Source: Pseudomonadota bacterium (GTDB lineage Bacteria > Pseudomonadota > Alphaproteobacteria > Caulobacterales > Aquidulcibacteraceae). Taken from it: DNA of 64,000 bases. Below, piece by piece: positions 44,925 through 53,781 of the stretch (position 1 is its first letter; each line of letters begins with the position of its first letter). The position numbers were made by a program, and so were the translations under genes. Below the pieces are notes generated by a model. The model saw nothing but the letters and a program-made list of their open reading frames with translations, searched no databases and was not told the origin of the DNA. Location: contig JAIUOD010000001.1 of assembly GCA_020161405.1 (NCBI GenBank), positions 930,001-994,000 of the forward strand, given 5' to 3'.

Positions 44925-45470
44925 TTAATTGTTTTCAAGGCCAAAAGGCTTTACATTTGGGATATCGCTTGAAAAATCTGCAACCATTGCATTGCCGCCC
45001 CAATGTTTCATAAATTTTGCAATATCATCAGTTTTAATGCTTGTGGTGGCATTATTTAAAAGTGGGTGGAAATTTATTATTTCATGTTCAAAAATTGCTT
45101 TGTCCAAAATTAGCGTAAGGCTTGGCGGATTATTATTTATGAGCGAAAACAAAGTAACAGATCCAGGGCGCACCCCAAGTTTTTCCCACAAATATTCTTC
45201 CGAACCAAAGGAAAGGCGCGCGCTATTTATGGCCTTATGAACTTGATTAAGTTTAATCTGCGTTTCGCCTAATGCACAAATAAGGAAAAACTCACCATCC
45301 TTATCTTTTAGAAATAGGTTTTTTGAATGCCCACCCGAAATGGCCTTTTTTATATCATGGCCTTCGTCAACTGTGAAAACTGGCCTATGGTCATAATTCT
45401 TATATTCTATTCCCAAATCGTCAAAAAGTTCGAATAATTGGGCGCGTGTGGATTTATGTGGTTCGTTCAT
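44925..45470 (-). CDS. ProX/YbaK-type prolyl-tRNA editing protein
   Basis: A 181-residue stand-alone editing domain that removes alanine mischarged onto tRNA-Pro. Conserved parts are 'YDHRPVFTVDEG' near residue 25, 'HSKNLFLKDKDGEFFLICAL' (in parts 'SKNLFLKDKDG' and 'FFLICALGE'), 'VHKAINSARLSFGSEE' and 'GVRPGSVTLFSLINN', which together match ProXp-ala/PrdX-like proteins. The ATG at 45470 fits the family; the open frame upstream would add 36 unrelated residues. It lies 43 bases upstream of the thioredoxin-TPR gene and may share its transcript. Confidence 0.92.
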   Translation of the reverse strand: MNEPHKSTRAQLFELFDDLGIEYKNYDHRPVFTVDEGHDIKKAISGGHSKNLFLKDKDGEFFLICALGETQIKLNQVHKAINSARLSFGSEEYLWEKLGVRPGSVTLFSLINNNPPSLTLILDKAIFEHEIINFHPLLNNATTSIKTDDIAKFMKHWGGNAMVADFSSDIPNVKPFGLENN

Positions 45471-45600
45471 GTGTTTGTAAAACCGCGTTTTTGTGTAATT
45501 TGCAATGAAAGAATCAGTATTTATGCATTTAGAGGCTTGAACTTTTTTGCGCGATGTTGCAAAAGCTGCGCCTACCACGAACTTTTAAGTTCAATCGGAT

Positions 45601-45675
45601 GCGGGTGTAGCTCAGTGGTAGAGCGCTACCTTGCCAAGGTAGATGTCGTGAGTTCGACTCTCATCACCCGCTCCA
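45601..45675 (+). tRNA. tRNA-Gly(GCC)
   Basis: A 75-nt cloverleaf with acceptor GCGGGTG/CACCCGC, D-arm GCTC...GAGC, anticodon stem CTACC/GGTAG with loop TTGCCAA (anticodon GCC), T-loop TTCGACT and an encoded CCA. Its trailer carries the same module and hairpin as the one behind tRNA-Arg at 19576. Confidence 0.97.
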
Positions 45676-45688
45676 AAACTTCCGTTCA

Positions 45689-45772
45689 AATCGCCGCCCT
45701 CACTTCGTTCGCTTAGCGATTTGATTGAGCATGACATTAAAAAATAAAAAGCGTGGTTTTTATTTTTTAATG
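45689..45772 (+). repeat. tRNA-trailer element with GCGTGG-loop hairpin (copy 3 of 3)
   Basis: Behind tRNA-Gly: a module CCGCC-CTC-ACTTCGTTC-GCTTAGCG, then a perfect 16-bp A/T stem (45735-45750 with 45757-45772) with outer ends CAT/ATG and loop GCGTGG. It shares both parts with the tRNA-Arg trailer and shares the arm length, ends and loop with the hairpin at 681-718. ACTTTTTT follows, so it could end transcription. Confidence 0.7.
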
Positions 45773-45782
45773 ACTTTTTTCT

Positions 45783-46358
45783 TTAGTAATTGATTGGTTT
45801 TCGGCGGGTGATTTTATAGACTGAGGCGGGGGGGATGTTGGCGATTGTGAAGCCGATGCGTTTTGCTTTAAGGCCGAGTCGGTCGATTATATGTTTGGGG
45901 ATTGGGCATTTGGGGCCATAGGTGAATTGGTATAATGCGCCATTATCAGGAAGTAATTTAAATACCCCCATTAGAATCTGCATGGTTTTGCGTGGGGATA
46001 TTAATAATAATGGCAAGCCACTTATTGCGGCGCCAATTTTCTCCCCCTTTAATTCATTATGCGTATGAAGCCTTGCGGCATTGATATTTAAGATTTTTAC
46101 ATTGGGAAATCTAGGGCTTAATAATTTTGCTAAATCTTCATCGGCCTCAATAAGTATCAAGTCTTCTTCTTTTATCCCCTTATTCAAAATTGCATTGGTA
46201 AAAACGCCAGTGCCGGGGCCGAGTTCTAAAACTTTGCCTTTATTGGGCGAAATATCTTTTGTTATCAATGCGCCCAATGAATTGCCAGATGGGGCAATCG
46301 CACCAATTCTGTTTGGGTTTTTTGACCATGATTTTAAGAATACAAATAAATCAGACAT
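45783..46358 (-). CDS. SAM-dependent methyltransferase, PmtA-like
   Basis: A 191-residue methyltransferase close to the alphaproteobacterial phosphatidylethanolamine N-methyltransferase (PmtA, Rhodobacter type) and KsgA-like folds. 'IGAIAPSGNSLGALIT' precedes the SAM motif 'VLELGPGTGVFTNAIL' (about residues 43-58), then 'LIEADEDLAKLLSPRFPNV', 'ISGLPLLLISPRK' and 'YQFTYGPKCPIP' with 'NIPPASVYKI' at the end. A phospholipid is the likely substrate; this is inferred from the family. It lies 10 bases after the M17 aminopeptidase gene on the same strand. Confidence 0.85.
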   Translation of the reverse strand: MSDLFVFLKSWSKNPNRIGAIAPSGNSLGALITKDISPNKGKVLELGPGTGVFTNAILNKGIKEEDLILIEADEDLAKLLSPRFPNVKILNINAARLHTHNELKGEKIGAAISGLPLLLISPRKTMQILMGVFKLLPDNGALYQFTYGPKCPIPKHIIDRLGLKAKRIGFTIANIPPASVYKITRRKPINY

Positions 46359-46368
46359 TATTCTGGCC

Positions 46369-47715
46369 TTAAGAATAGCGATTTTGGATTAATTCGTACA
46401 TCGCCCTTACAGCTTGAATTTCACCGCCCATTGGGCCGATTGACTTTTCTTTGGGGTTCCAACAATAGACATCAAAATGCACCCATTCATTACATTCAAC
46501 AAATTTTTGAAGAAATAATGCGGCGGTCATTGAACCAGCGAATGCGCCGCCGCCATTTTTCATATCGGCAATTGAGCTGTCCAAATCATCATTATAATTT
46601 TCCCATAAAGGCATATTCCAAACTGGGTCATTCACTTTTTGGGCGGCTGTTTTAATTTCTTCGATTAATTGCGCATTATTTGAATAAAATGGCGGTAAAT
46701 CAGGGCCAAGTGCAACGCGCGCTGCACCTGTAAGAGTTGCAAAATCAACCATAAAATCCATTTTATCTTCACTGGCGCGGGTTAGGGCATCGGCCAAAAT
46801 CAAACGCCCCTCGGCATCTGTATTATCAATTTCAACACTAAGGCCTTTGCGCGATTTCACCACATCAGATGGGCGCATTGCATCGCCTGCAATGGAGTTT
46901 TCAACAATTGGAATATAAAGGTTCAAATCAATATTAAAATCTTGCTCAAGCAATAATCTAAAAAGCGTAAAAGCACAGGCCGCACCCCCCATATCTTTTT
47001 TCATCAAGCCCATAAAATTGCCAGTTTTGATATTAAGGCCGCCAGTATCAAAAACCACGCCCTTGCCAATTATGCCAATTTTGGGTGCATTTGTTTTTGG
47101 TTTGCGTAGAATTACAAAGCGTGGTTTTTGCGAACTTGCCCGACCAACCGCGTGAATAAGGGGGTAGTTTTGCTTTAATAAATCATCGCCCTCAATAATT
47201 TCAATCTGGCAATTATTTTCTTTTCCAGTTTCGATAATTTTTTGTGCCAAGGCATCAGGGCCAAGGATGTTAGTAGGTGAATTTACTAAATCGCGGCCTT
47301 TATTGATAATATCGGCAAATTTTTGGGTTTTTACTGCGTTGCTTGCATTTGCAAATATTAATTCAATTTTTTTGCGTGGGTTGGTTTTGAAGGTATCATA
47401 AAAATATTTTCCAAGTTCAAAATATAAAATTGCACTATCTGCATCTTGTGGTCTAAGTTTTGTTTCTAGTTTGTATATGCCCTCATCAAAAACGCGACCG
47501 ATGACACCGAAATTTTGGGCATTAAATTCTTTGCCCATTCCAAAAATGATTTTTTTTATTTCACCGCTTTTAGACGGTATTTTGGCTATTTCTTTATTTT
47601 TTGCACTAAATCCAATTGATTTTAAAAATGAATTTTCAAATTCGTCCAATTGTGTTGAAAATTCTGCAAATTCATTTTCGCAAATTACGTAAAGCGGAAT
47701 ATTTTTTTCAATCAT
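46369..47715 (-). CDS. M17 family leucyl aminopeptidase
   Basis: A 448-residue two-zinc aminopeptidase. The metal and catalytic blocks are 'GVVFDTGGLNIK', 'MKKDMGGAACAFTLF' and 'VEIDNTDAEGRLILADAL' (in parts), with 'FATLTGAARVALG' following. These are the M17 signatures. The N-terminal domain is short and divergent, as in PepB-like members from Alphaproteobacteria. It would release N-terminal residues from peptides in the cytosol. The methyltransferase gene follows 10 bases downstream. Confidence 0.92.
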   Translation of the reverse strand: MIEKNIPLYVICENEFAEFSTQLDEFENSFLKSIGFSAKNKEIAKIPSKSGEIKKIIFGMGKEFNAQNFGVIGRVFDEGIYKLETKLRPQDADSAILYFELGKYFYDTFKTNPRKKIELIFANASNAVKTQKFADIINKGRDLVNSPTNILGPDALAQKIIETGKENNCQIEIIEGDDLLKQNYPLIHAVGRASSQKPRFVILRKPKTNAPKIGIIGKGVVFDTGGLNIKTGNFMGLMKKDMGGAACAFTLFRLLLEQDFNIDLNLYIPIVENSIAGDAMRPSDVVKSRKGLSVEIDNTDAEGRLILADALTRASEDKMDFMVDFATLTGAARVALGPDLPPFYSNNAQLIEEIKTAAQKVNDPVWNMPLWENYNDDLDSSIADMKNGGGAFAGSMTAALFLQKFVECNEWVHFDVYCWNPKEKSIGPMGGEIQAVRAMYELIQNRYS

Positions 47716-47848
47716 TTATTATTTCCAAATGGCCTATGTTTAAAAATTAAAACATTTTAAACCAAAAATTGACAATTTATTAACCAAAATCACTAGAAAA
47801 TTAACCTTTAATTTTATTGCTTTGAAAGCTAAAAATTTGGGGGTTATT

Positions 47849-48757
47849 TTGCGTAATAAATTGCTTATTTCAACTTGCATATTGGCACAAGCCATAATTG
47901 CGCAAGGCATATTTGTTAATGATGCAGCAGCCTTTGGTTTTGGCAAGCCAAAAAAAACCAATATCGCCCCTTTGCGCGCCGGTTCAACTTCAGATGTACA
48001 ATCGCCAGGTCAAAATATTGAAGAAACAGTAAAACAGGCAATCGAGGCCGATAAAGAACCTTTAAGAGAACTTGGCCCACCAGCGACAAAGCAACAGCGT
48101 GAAGAAGCCAGAAAAACAGATATGATTACGCAGGCACGTTTTTGGGTTGTTGAGTTTTCAAAAAATCAAAAAGATGAAGAAGTAGCGGTTGAAGCTGCAA
48201 ACGCTCTTGAGCGTATTGGTTCATATGATAAGGCAATTGAAACTGCCGCAATGGGCATTCAGAATTTCGAAAATAATGGCAAATTATGGAAAACCCTTGG
48301 CGCGTCATTATTAAAATCAAATAAATTCGAAGATGCCGTGCAAGCACTTACAAAAGCTAAAACGCTTTTGGCAAATGATGCAGAAATAAGAAATTACCTC
48401 GGAATTACTTATGATAATTTGGGTAATTTTGATATGGCGTATAAATCTTATAATGAGGCGCGCGCTTTAGCGCCAAATAATCCAAACTTTGCATCCAACC
48501 TTGGTTTTTCGCTTATGATGGCAGGAAAATTCAACGAAGCAGAGGTGGTTTTAAGGCAGGCCGTAATTATGCCAGGTGCGCCAATCCAAGCAAGACAAAA
48601 TCTTGCATTAGCAATCGGAATTCAAGGCCGACTTAGCGAAAGCGAAAAAGTTGCACAATCAGATTTGCCAACTGATCTTGCACAACAAAATATAAAATAT
48701 TTACGCGAAATGCTTGACGGTTCGCAGCGATGGAATCTTGAACCGAAGACAAAATAA
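47849..48757 (+). CDS. tadD: TadD-like TPR protein of the Tad pilus locus
   Basis: A 302-residue TPR protein. An N-terminal export signal ('LLISTCILAQAIIAQG') is followed by an acidic linker, then about four to five TPRs (residues 110-290) with 'LWKTLGASLLKSNKFEDAV', 'RNYLGITYDNLGNFDMAY' and 'NPNFASNLGFSLMMAGKF'. TadD is a pilus assembly protein needed in Tad systems. A TTG at 47849 with GGGGG five bases upstream is taken as the start; another in-frame TTG is at 47822. It converges on the tadC end of the minus-strand operon, and a shared bidirectional terminator lies between them. Confidence 0.8.
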   Translation: MRNKLLISTCILAQAIIAQGIFVNDAAAFGFGKPKKTNIAPLRAGSTSDVQSPGQNIEETVKQAIEADKEPLRELGPPATKQQREEARKTDMITQARFWVVEFSKNQKDEEVAVEAANALERIGSYDKAIETAAMGIQNFENNGKLWKTLGASLLKSNKFEDAVQALTKAKTLLANDAEIRNYLGITYDNLGNFDMAYKSYNEARALAPNNPNFASNLGFSLMMAGKFNEAEVVLRQAVIMPGAPIQARQNLALAIGIQGRLSESEKVAQSDLPTDLAQQNIKYLREMLDGSQRWNLEPKTK

Positions 48758-48795
48758 AAAATAAAAGCCCGATTTTTTAATCGGGCTTTTATTTT
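48758..48795. terminator. Bidirectional intrinsic terminator
   Basis: A perfect 17-bp stem (48758-48774 with 48779-48795) has a GCCCGATT core, A-rich left flank and T-rich right flank. It separates tadD from the convergent cpa/tad operon. Confidence 0.92.
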
Positions 48796-48810
48796 AACGT
48801 CATAATATTC

Positions 48811-49887
48811 TTATTGTGGATTTGGCGTTGTTGGCGTTGTCGGCGCAGTAGGTTGGTTATCTTTTACGCCCTTCATTGATGCGCGGTCTAATTGTTGATC
48901 GCGCCCTTTCATATTTTGGAACTTTAAATATGCAGGGGTTAGAATTACAATGAATAGTACTGGCAAGAAGAATAAAATCATCGGAACAGTTAATTGCGCA
49001 GGAAGTGCGGCAGCTTTCTTTTCTGCCGCAGTCATACGTAATTCGCGGTTTTCCTTTGCCATTGTTCTAAGTGCCGTTCCCAATGGCGTACCATAGCGCT
49101 CCGCTTGTTGTAGCGCCAAAGAAACCGAGCGAACACCAGGGTGGTTAGTGCGCCTTGCAAGATTTTCATAAGCAACACGCCTATCTTGCAAATAAGCAAG
49201 TTCAGCGTTGGTAAGGCCTAATTCTTCGGCTAGTTCAATTGAACTAGAGCCAATTTCTTCAGAAACTTTTGCAAATGCGGCCTCAATCGACATACCTGAT
49301 TCAACGCAAATCAAAAGCAAATCTAGTGCGTCGGGAAATGCCCTAATGATTGATGCACGTCTTTTTGTACCCAAATTAGTAAGCCAAATTGTCGGCAAAT
49401 AGAAACCTGCTACACATGCGCCAACCGCAACAACTAATTTGCGATTGCTATCCATATGCGAACCTGTTGTCGCCAAATATAAAAGCGCCAGTATAAAAAA
49501 TAGAATTGGTGTAGCAAAGCGCGCAAAATAAAACATTGAAATATATTTTGGGCCACGCAAACCTGCTTGCAGCAATTTTTCTTCGATATTTGGGTCTTCA
49601 AGAAGCTTTTTAAGGTCAAGTTTCTCAACAATACGTTTCCAAGGGCCCTTATCTTCACGCCTCAAACTAGGATTACTTGTTTCCTTTGAAAGTAATGCGC
49701 GTGATCTACGTTTTAATTCTTCGCGGTCATTAGAAACAGACTTCATTCTCGTAGATAGTTTATCTGATTTCATATATGGCGCAGCAATTGTGACAATTGC
49801 TATGAATGAAGCACTTGCCATTCCCACAGCTGATAAAAGCGTTGGATCGGTTATTTTTGATGCAAGTGAGCTTATTTCCTGAAACAT
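48811..49887 (-). CDS. tadC: Tad pilus platform protein TadC
   Basis: A 358-residue inner-membrane protein of the T2SS GspF/TadC family. Hydrophobic segments lie near residues 17-37, 125-160 and 305-325, and the cytoplasmic GspF domain carries 'FPDALDLLLICVESGMSIEAAF', read in parts 'LDLLLICVESGMSIE' and 'YGTPLGTALRTMAKENR'. With TadB it forms the platform that couples the CpaF ATPase to pilus assembly. It is the last gene of the operon, 8 bases after tadB. An extended Thr/Pro/Asn-rich tail ends the protein. Confidence 0.93.
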   Translation of the reverse strand: MFQEISSLASKITDPTLLSAVGMASASFIAIVTIAAPYMKSDKLSTRMKSVSNDREELKRRSRALLSKETSNPSLRREDKGPWKRIVEKLDLKKLLEDPNIEEKLLQAGLRGPKYISMFYFARFATPILFFILALLYLATTGSHMDSNRKLVVAVGACVAGFYLPTIWLTNLGTKRRASIIRAFPDALDLLLICVESGMSIEAAFAKVSEEIGSSSIELAEELGLTNAELAYLQDRRVAYENLARRTNHPGVRSVSLALQQAERYGTPLGTALRTMAKENRELRMTAAEKKAAALPAQLTVPMILFFLPVLFIVILTPAYLKFQNMKGRDQQLDRASMKGVKDNQPTAPTTPTTPNPQ

Positions 49888-49895
49888 TAATGCAC

Positions 49896-50867
49896 CTATA
49901 TGTCGAAGCTAATCATCTTACGCATCACAAAAATGCCCATTCCCATCATACCTGCACCAATCATCAAAAACATTTGACCCGTTTTGTCAGTGAAGATTGG
50001 GCGCATATAATCAGGCGCAGTAAAACTTACCAAAGTAGCAACTACAATCGGCAAGGCGCCAATAATACTTGCCGAAGCATTCGCTTCTGATGCCATTGCC
50101 TTAACTTTTTCGCGCATTAATTTTCGCGAGCGCAAAACATTCGCCAAATTCCCTAATGCTTCGGATAGGTTTCCGCCTGCTTTGGCTTGGATTGACAAAA
50201 CAATTGTAAAGAAACTTACTTCTGGAAGAGGGTTGCGTTCGAACATTTTCGACATTGCGCTTTCAACCGATACACCCATTGCGCATTGGTCAACAACACG
50301 ACGAAATTCGCCTGCTAAAGGCTCTGCTGCTTCGCGCCCAATCATTTTCAAACATTCCATTAAAGGAAGGCCAGATTTTACACCGCGAACAATTACCTCA
50401 ATTGAGTTTGGAAATTCTGCAATAAATTTATTTTGGCGTCTTTTTACCAAGAAACCAAGAACCCATCTTGGAAGACCAAGACCTGCACCTATGGCTGCAC
50501 CTGCTACAATATAAATTGGTCTTTGTAATAACATTGCTCCTGTTGCAGCGAAAAGGGCAACGCCAATCGACCACATCCAAAATGTCAATTCAGTTATATT
50601 AAGGCCTGCTTGCTCTAATTGAGATGAAAGGCTTATGCGCGCTTTGCGCATTTGCTTTTCTTTCATTTCCAAATCTTTTAAATTGCCAATCATTTTACGA
50701 CGACGCTCTGCATCAGGGTCGTTTTTTCTTTTGATTTGCATTTCTTTGGCTTTGCCAAGCTCTTTTATGCGCGCATCGCTTTTTTTATTATCATTAGAAG
50801 CAAAAGCAAAGCCGATTAGTAAAATTGCGACTGCAAACATTATTGGGATAAGAGTATTTGTATCCAT
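49896..50867 (-). CDS. tadB: Tad pilus platform protein TadB
   Basis: A 323-residue inner-membrane platform protein paralogous to TadC. A first helix (7-22), a charged cytoplasmic stretch ('KEMQIKRKNDPDAERRRKM'), then two helices (93-130) and the GspF domain with 'FPNSIEVIVRGVKSGLPLMEC' (parts 'IEVIVRGVKSGLPL') and 'GGNLSEALGNLANVLRSRKLM', and a C-terminal pair of helices. It lies 12 bases after cpaF and 8 before tadC. It acts at the inner membrane with TadC. Confidence 0.94.
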   Translation of the reverse strand: MDTNTLIPIMFAVAILLIGFAFASNDNKKSDARIKELGKAKEMQIKRKNDPDAERRRKMIGNLKDLEMKEKQMRKARISLSSQLEQAGLNITELTFWMWSIGVALFAATGAMLLQRPIYIVAGAAIGAGLGLPRWVLGFLVKRRQNKFIAEFPNSIEVIVRGVKSGLPLMECLKMIGREAAEPLAGEFRRVVDQCAMGVSVESAMSKMFERNPLPEVSFFTIVLSIQAKAGGNLSEALGNLANVLRSRKLMREKVKAMASEANASASIIGALPIVVATLVSFTAPDYMRPIFTDKTGQMFLMIGAGMMGMGIFVMRKMISFDI

Positions 50868-50879
50868 TATATACCCCTC

Positions 50880-52391
50880 CTATATATCTGCTGCATCAAG
50901 TGCTTCAGCAAGTTGTTTTTCAAGGCCGTAATAACGTGCCCGATCCCAGAATTTAGGGCGTGCAATACCGGTTGAACGGTGTTTGCCGATGATTTTGCCA
51001 TTGGCATCTTCGCCCTCAACTTCATAGACAATTAAATCTTGGGTTACGATAACTTCGCCCTCAAGGCCAATAACTTCGGTTACGTGCGTTATACGGCGCG
51101 AACCGTCGCGCATACGTGCTGCTTGAACAACAATATCGACCGAGCCTGCAATCATTTCGCGTATTGTTTTTGGCGGTAAAGAAAAACCACCCATTGTAAT
51201 CATAGATTCCATACGTGAAATTCCTTCACGTGGGCTATTGGCGTGCAATGTTCCCATAGAGCCGTCATGGCCTGTATTCATTGCCTGTAAAAGGTCAAAA
51301 GCTTCGGGGCCGCGAACCTCACCAACGATGATACGTTCAGGACGCATACGAAGACAGTTTTTAACCAAATCACGCATTGTAATCGCGCCCGCACCTTCAA
51401 GATTTGGTGGGCGCGTTTCAAGACGCACAACGTGTGGCTGTTGTAATTGTAATTCAGCGGCGTCTTCGCATGTAATAACGCGCTCATCTGGTGCGATAAA
51501 GGATGTTAAACAATTAAGAAGGGTGGTTTTTCCAGAACCTGTACCACCAGAAATAAGGATATTACATCTACAAGCGCCAATAATGCCCAATACTTTTGCG
51601 CCCGCTTCGGAAATGGAATTATAATTTACCAAATCCTGCATTTTCATTTTATCGCGGCGGAATTTACGAATTGTAACCGTTGGGCCATCAAGAGCAAGAG
51701 GCGGCGCAATTACGTTAACACGCGAACCATCGGGAAGGCGCGCGTCGCATATTGGTGATGCTTCGTCAACGCGGCGACCAACTTGGGACACGATGCGTTG
51801 GCAAATATTCATCAATTGGGCGTTGTCACGGAACCTGATTGGTGTTTTTGTAACTTTACCAGCAACCTCGATGAAAACAGCATTTGCACCATTAATCATG
51901 ATATCGGCAATATCATCACGCTCTAATAGAGGCTCTAACGGTCCATAGCCAAGAACGTCATTTATGATGTCGCCTAATAATTGCTCTTGCTCATTGATTG
52001 ACATTACCACTTGTTTGATTGCGATAATTTCATTCACAATGTCGCGTATTTCTTCGCGGGCTGTTTTTTGGTCTAATTGTGCAAGCTGGCTAAGGTCAAT
52101 TGTTTCAATAAGCGCATTATAGATAGAAGATTTCATGCGATAATATTCTTCATCGCGCGTATCAATTGTTTGTGTTCGTGCAGCTTTTTCAGGGGAAGGA
52201 GCTTTAATTACTTTTGCGACCCTATCGATTGAAGGTGCGGCATTTTGATTTGCAGTTTTGGGTGCGTTTGCAACAGGGGCAGATTCAATATTTGCAACAG
52301 GCGTTACTAATGGCGCGGCAGCTTTTGCAGGTGCCGATGCTGGTTTTACATCAACCTCGCTGTCGCTATTTAAACGTCTACCAAAACTCAT
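50880..52391 (-). CDS. cpaF: Tad pilus ATPase CpaF/TadA
   Basis: A 503-residue hexameric secretion ATPase that powers pilus assembly. An Ala/Pro-rich N terminus (1-75) precedes an N-terminal domain. The Walker A motif is 'GGTGSGKTT' (282-290), the Asp box lies in 'CEDAAELQL' (308-316), Walker B is in 'RIIVGEVRG' (353-361) and the His box is in 'GHDGSMGTLHAN' (374-385). These are in the order of the VirB11/GspE family. It begins one base after the cpaE stop, so translation is coupled. Confidence 0.96.
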   Translation of the reverse strand: MSFGRRLNSDSEVDVKPASAPAKAAAPLVTPVANIESAPVANAPKTANQNAAPSIDRVAKVIKAPSPEKAARTQTIDTRDEEYYRMKSSIYNALIETIDLSQLAQLDQKTAREEIRDIVNEIIAIKQVVMSINEQEQLLGDIINDVLGYGPLEPLLERDDIADIMINGANAVFIEVAGKVTKTPIRFRDNAQLMNICQRIVSQVGRRVDEASPICDARLPDGSRVNVIAPPLALDGPTVTIRKFRRDKMKMQDLVNYNSISEAGAKVLGIIGACRCNILISGGTGSGKTTLLNCLTSFIAPDERVITCEDAAELQLQQPHVVRLETRPPNLEGAGAITMRDLVKNCLRMRPERIIVGEVRGPEAFDLLQAMNTGHDGSMGTLHANSPREGISRMESMITMGGFSLPPKTIREMIAGSVDIVVQAARMRDGSRRITHVTEVIGLEGEVIVTQDLIVYEVEGEDANGKIIGKHRSTGIARPKFWDRARYYGLEKQLAEALDAADI

Positions 52392-52392
52392 T

Positions 52393-53781
52393 TTATTTTC
52401 CTAATTTGATTGCTTTCAATTTGTCGAAAAATTTTGGTTTTTCGGTAATTGTTGGTGTGCGTCCTGAAATAATTTGTGCAAGAAAATCAATGCCTTCTGT
52501 GCATTTTGATTGTGGCCCAACTTCGCATACCATCTGCCCATTATTGGCAGCAGTTCCAAATAAAAATGGATCATAAGGTAGAACCAAACTTGGCTCCGCG
52601 CCAACTGCGGCGGCGAAATCTTTTACAGGGATTTCAGGGCGTTTTGGAATTCCAACTTTGTTCAAAACAATGCGCGGTGGCGCATCATTTGGCCTGCCTG
52701 ACTTAAGCATGTCATAGATGCTTTTTGCATTTCTAAGACCCGCTAAATCAGGTTCGCAAACAAGAACAACTTGGTCGGCATGCATTAATGTGTGGCGCAT
52801 CCAGCGTGACCAAACATGCGGTAAGTCAAGAACAACATAAGGCACACCGCGCCTTACGCCATCAATAACAACTTCATAGGCGTCATGACTAATTTCAAAA
52901 TCGCGGTCAATTGAAGATGGTGCGGTGAATAATGTTAATCTATCTGTGTGGCGCGTTAAAAGCCTATCAAGTAAAACATCGTCAACCCTATCCGGAGTTT
53001 CCAATGCATCAATTACAGAAGTCACAGGGTCAATATTAAAATCTAGACCAGTGGTTCCAAAGGATAAATCCAAATCAACCAATGTTGTATTTACACGCGC
53101 TTGTTCGGCAAGTGACCAAGCAACATTATGTGCAAGTGTTGATGAACCAACGCCACCTTTTGCGCCAACGAATGCAATTGATTGGCCCATGAATGGTTTT
53201 GTAGAATCAATGTAAAGCGTTGAAATTGCGCGAATTAATTGCAATGGTTGCAATGGTGGAACTAAATATTCAGACACACCGCGACGGATTAATTCACGAT
53301 ATAGGCTTACATCATTCGCATCACCAATCATGATTAATTTTACGCCTTCATCACAAAGGCTTGCAAGTGTATCTAATTGCTTAAGCATTGCTTGCACTGG
53401 TGCAAGGCTTTCAACAATGATTAGGTTTGGTACTGGTTGGGTTTGATAAAATTCAATTGCCGCAGCAAGGCCGCCCATATTAACTGTCACAGATGCTTTG
53501 GCAATTCTGCGGTCAGTTGATGCAGCTTGAACTAATTGTGCAGTTTCAGGTCTTTCACAGAAAACCTGAATTGCAATACGTGGGACGGGTTGGTCGCCGC
53601 CGCGTGCAAGCTCGCCAATATAGGTTTCTTCAAATGCGCTTGTATCAAAATCGCCCGGTGTAAGTGGAACTGAATCATTGCCGCTATGAACAGGGGTTAG
53701 AAAATCAAAATCACTATCGATATTCATATCGTTTTCTACGATTGATAAATCATCCCAGTTAGAATTATTATTGGAAGTCAT
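52393..53781 (-). CDS. cpaE: Tad pilus localisation ATPase-like protein CpaE/TadZ
   Basis: A 462-residue protein with two parts. The first 200 residues form a receiver-like domain without strict phospho-acceptor motifs ('IAIQVFCERPETAQLV', 'LIMIGDANDVSLYRELIRRGV'). The C-terminal MinD/ParA-type domain has the deviant Walker A 'VGAKGGVGSSTLAHNVAWSL' near residue 207 and 'DLDLSFGTTGLD' following. CpaE sets the pilus assembly site in Caulobacter. It starts at the last base of the cpaD stop (TAATG overlap) and runs into cpaF. Confidence 0.93.
   Translation of the reverse strand: MTSNNNSNWDDLSIVENDMNIDSDFDFLTPVHSGNDSVPLTPGDFDTSAFEETYIGELARGGDQPVPRIAIQVFCERPETAQLVQAASTDRRIAKASVTVNMGGLAAAIEFYQTQPVPNLIIVESLAPVQAMLKQLDTLASLCDEGVKLIMIGDANDVSLYRELIRRGVSEYLVPPLQPLQLIRAISTLYIDSTKPFMGQSIAFVGAKGGVGSSTLAHNVAWSLAEQARVNTTLVDLDLSFGTTGLDFNIDPVTSVIDALETPDRVDDVLLDRLLTRHTDRLTLFTAPSSIDRDFEISHDAYEVVIDGVRRGVPYVVLDLPHVWSRWMRHTLMHADQVVLVCEPDLAGLRNAKSIYDMLKSGRPNDAPPRIVLNKVGIPKRPEIPVKDFAAAVGAEPSLVLPYDPFLFGTAANNGQMVCEVGPQSKCTEGIDFLAQIISGRTPTITEKPKFFDKLKAIKLGK

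Noticed and set aside
47100-47130. GCGTGGTTTTT inside the M17 aminopeptidase gene
   Set aside because: It lies in conserved coding sequence and lacks the matching inverted arm, so it is not another copy of the hairpin family.
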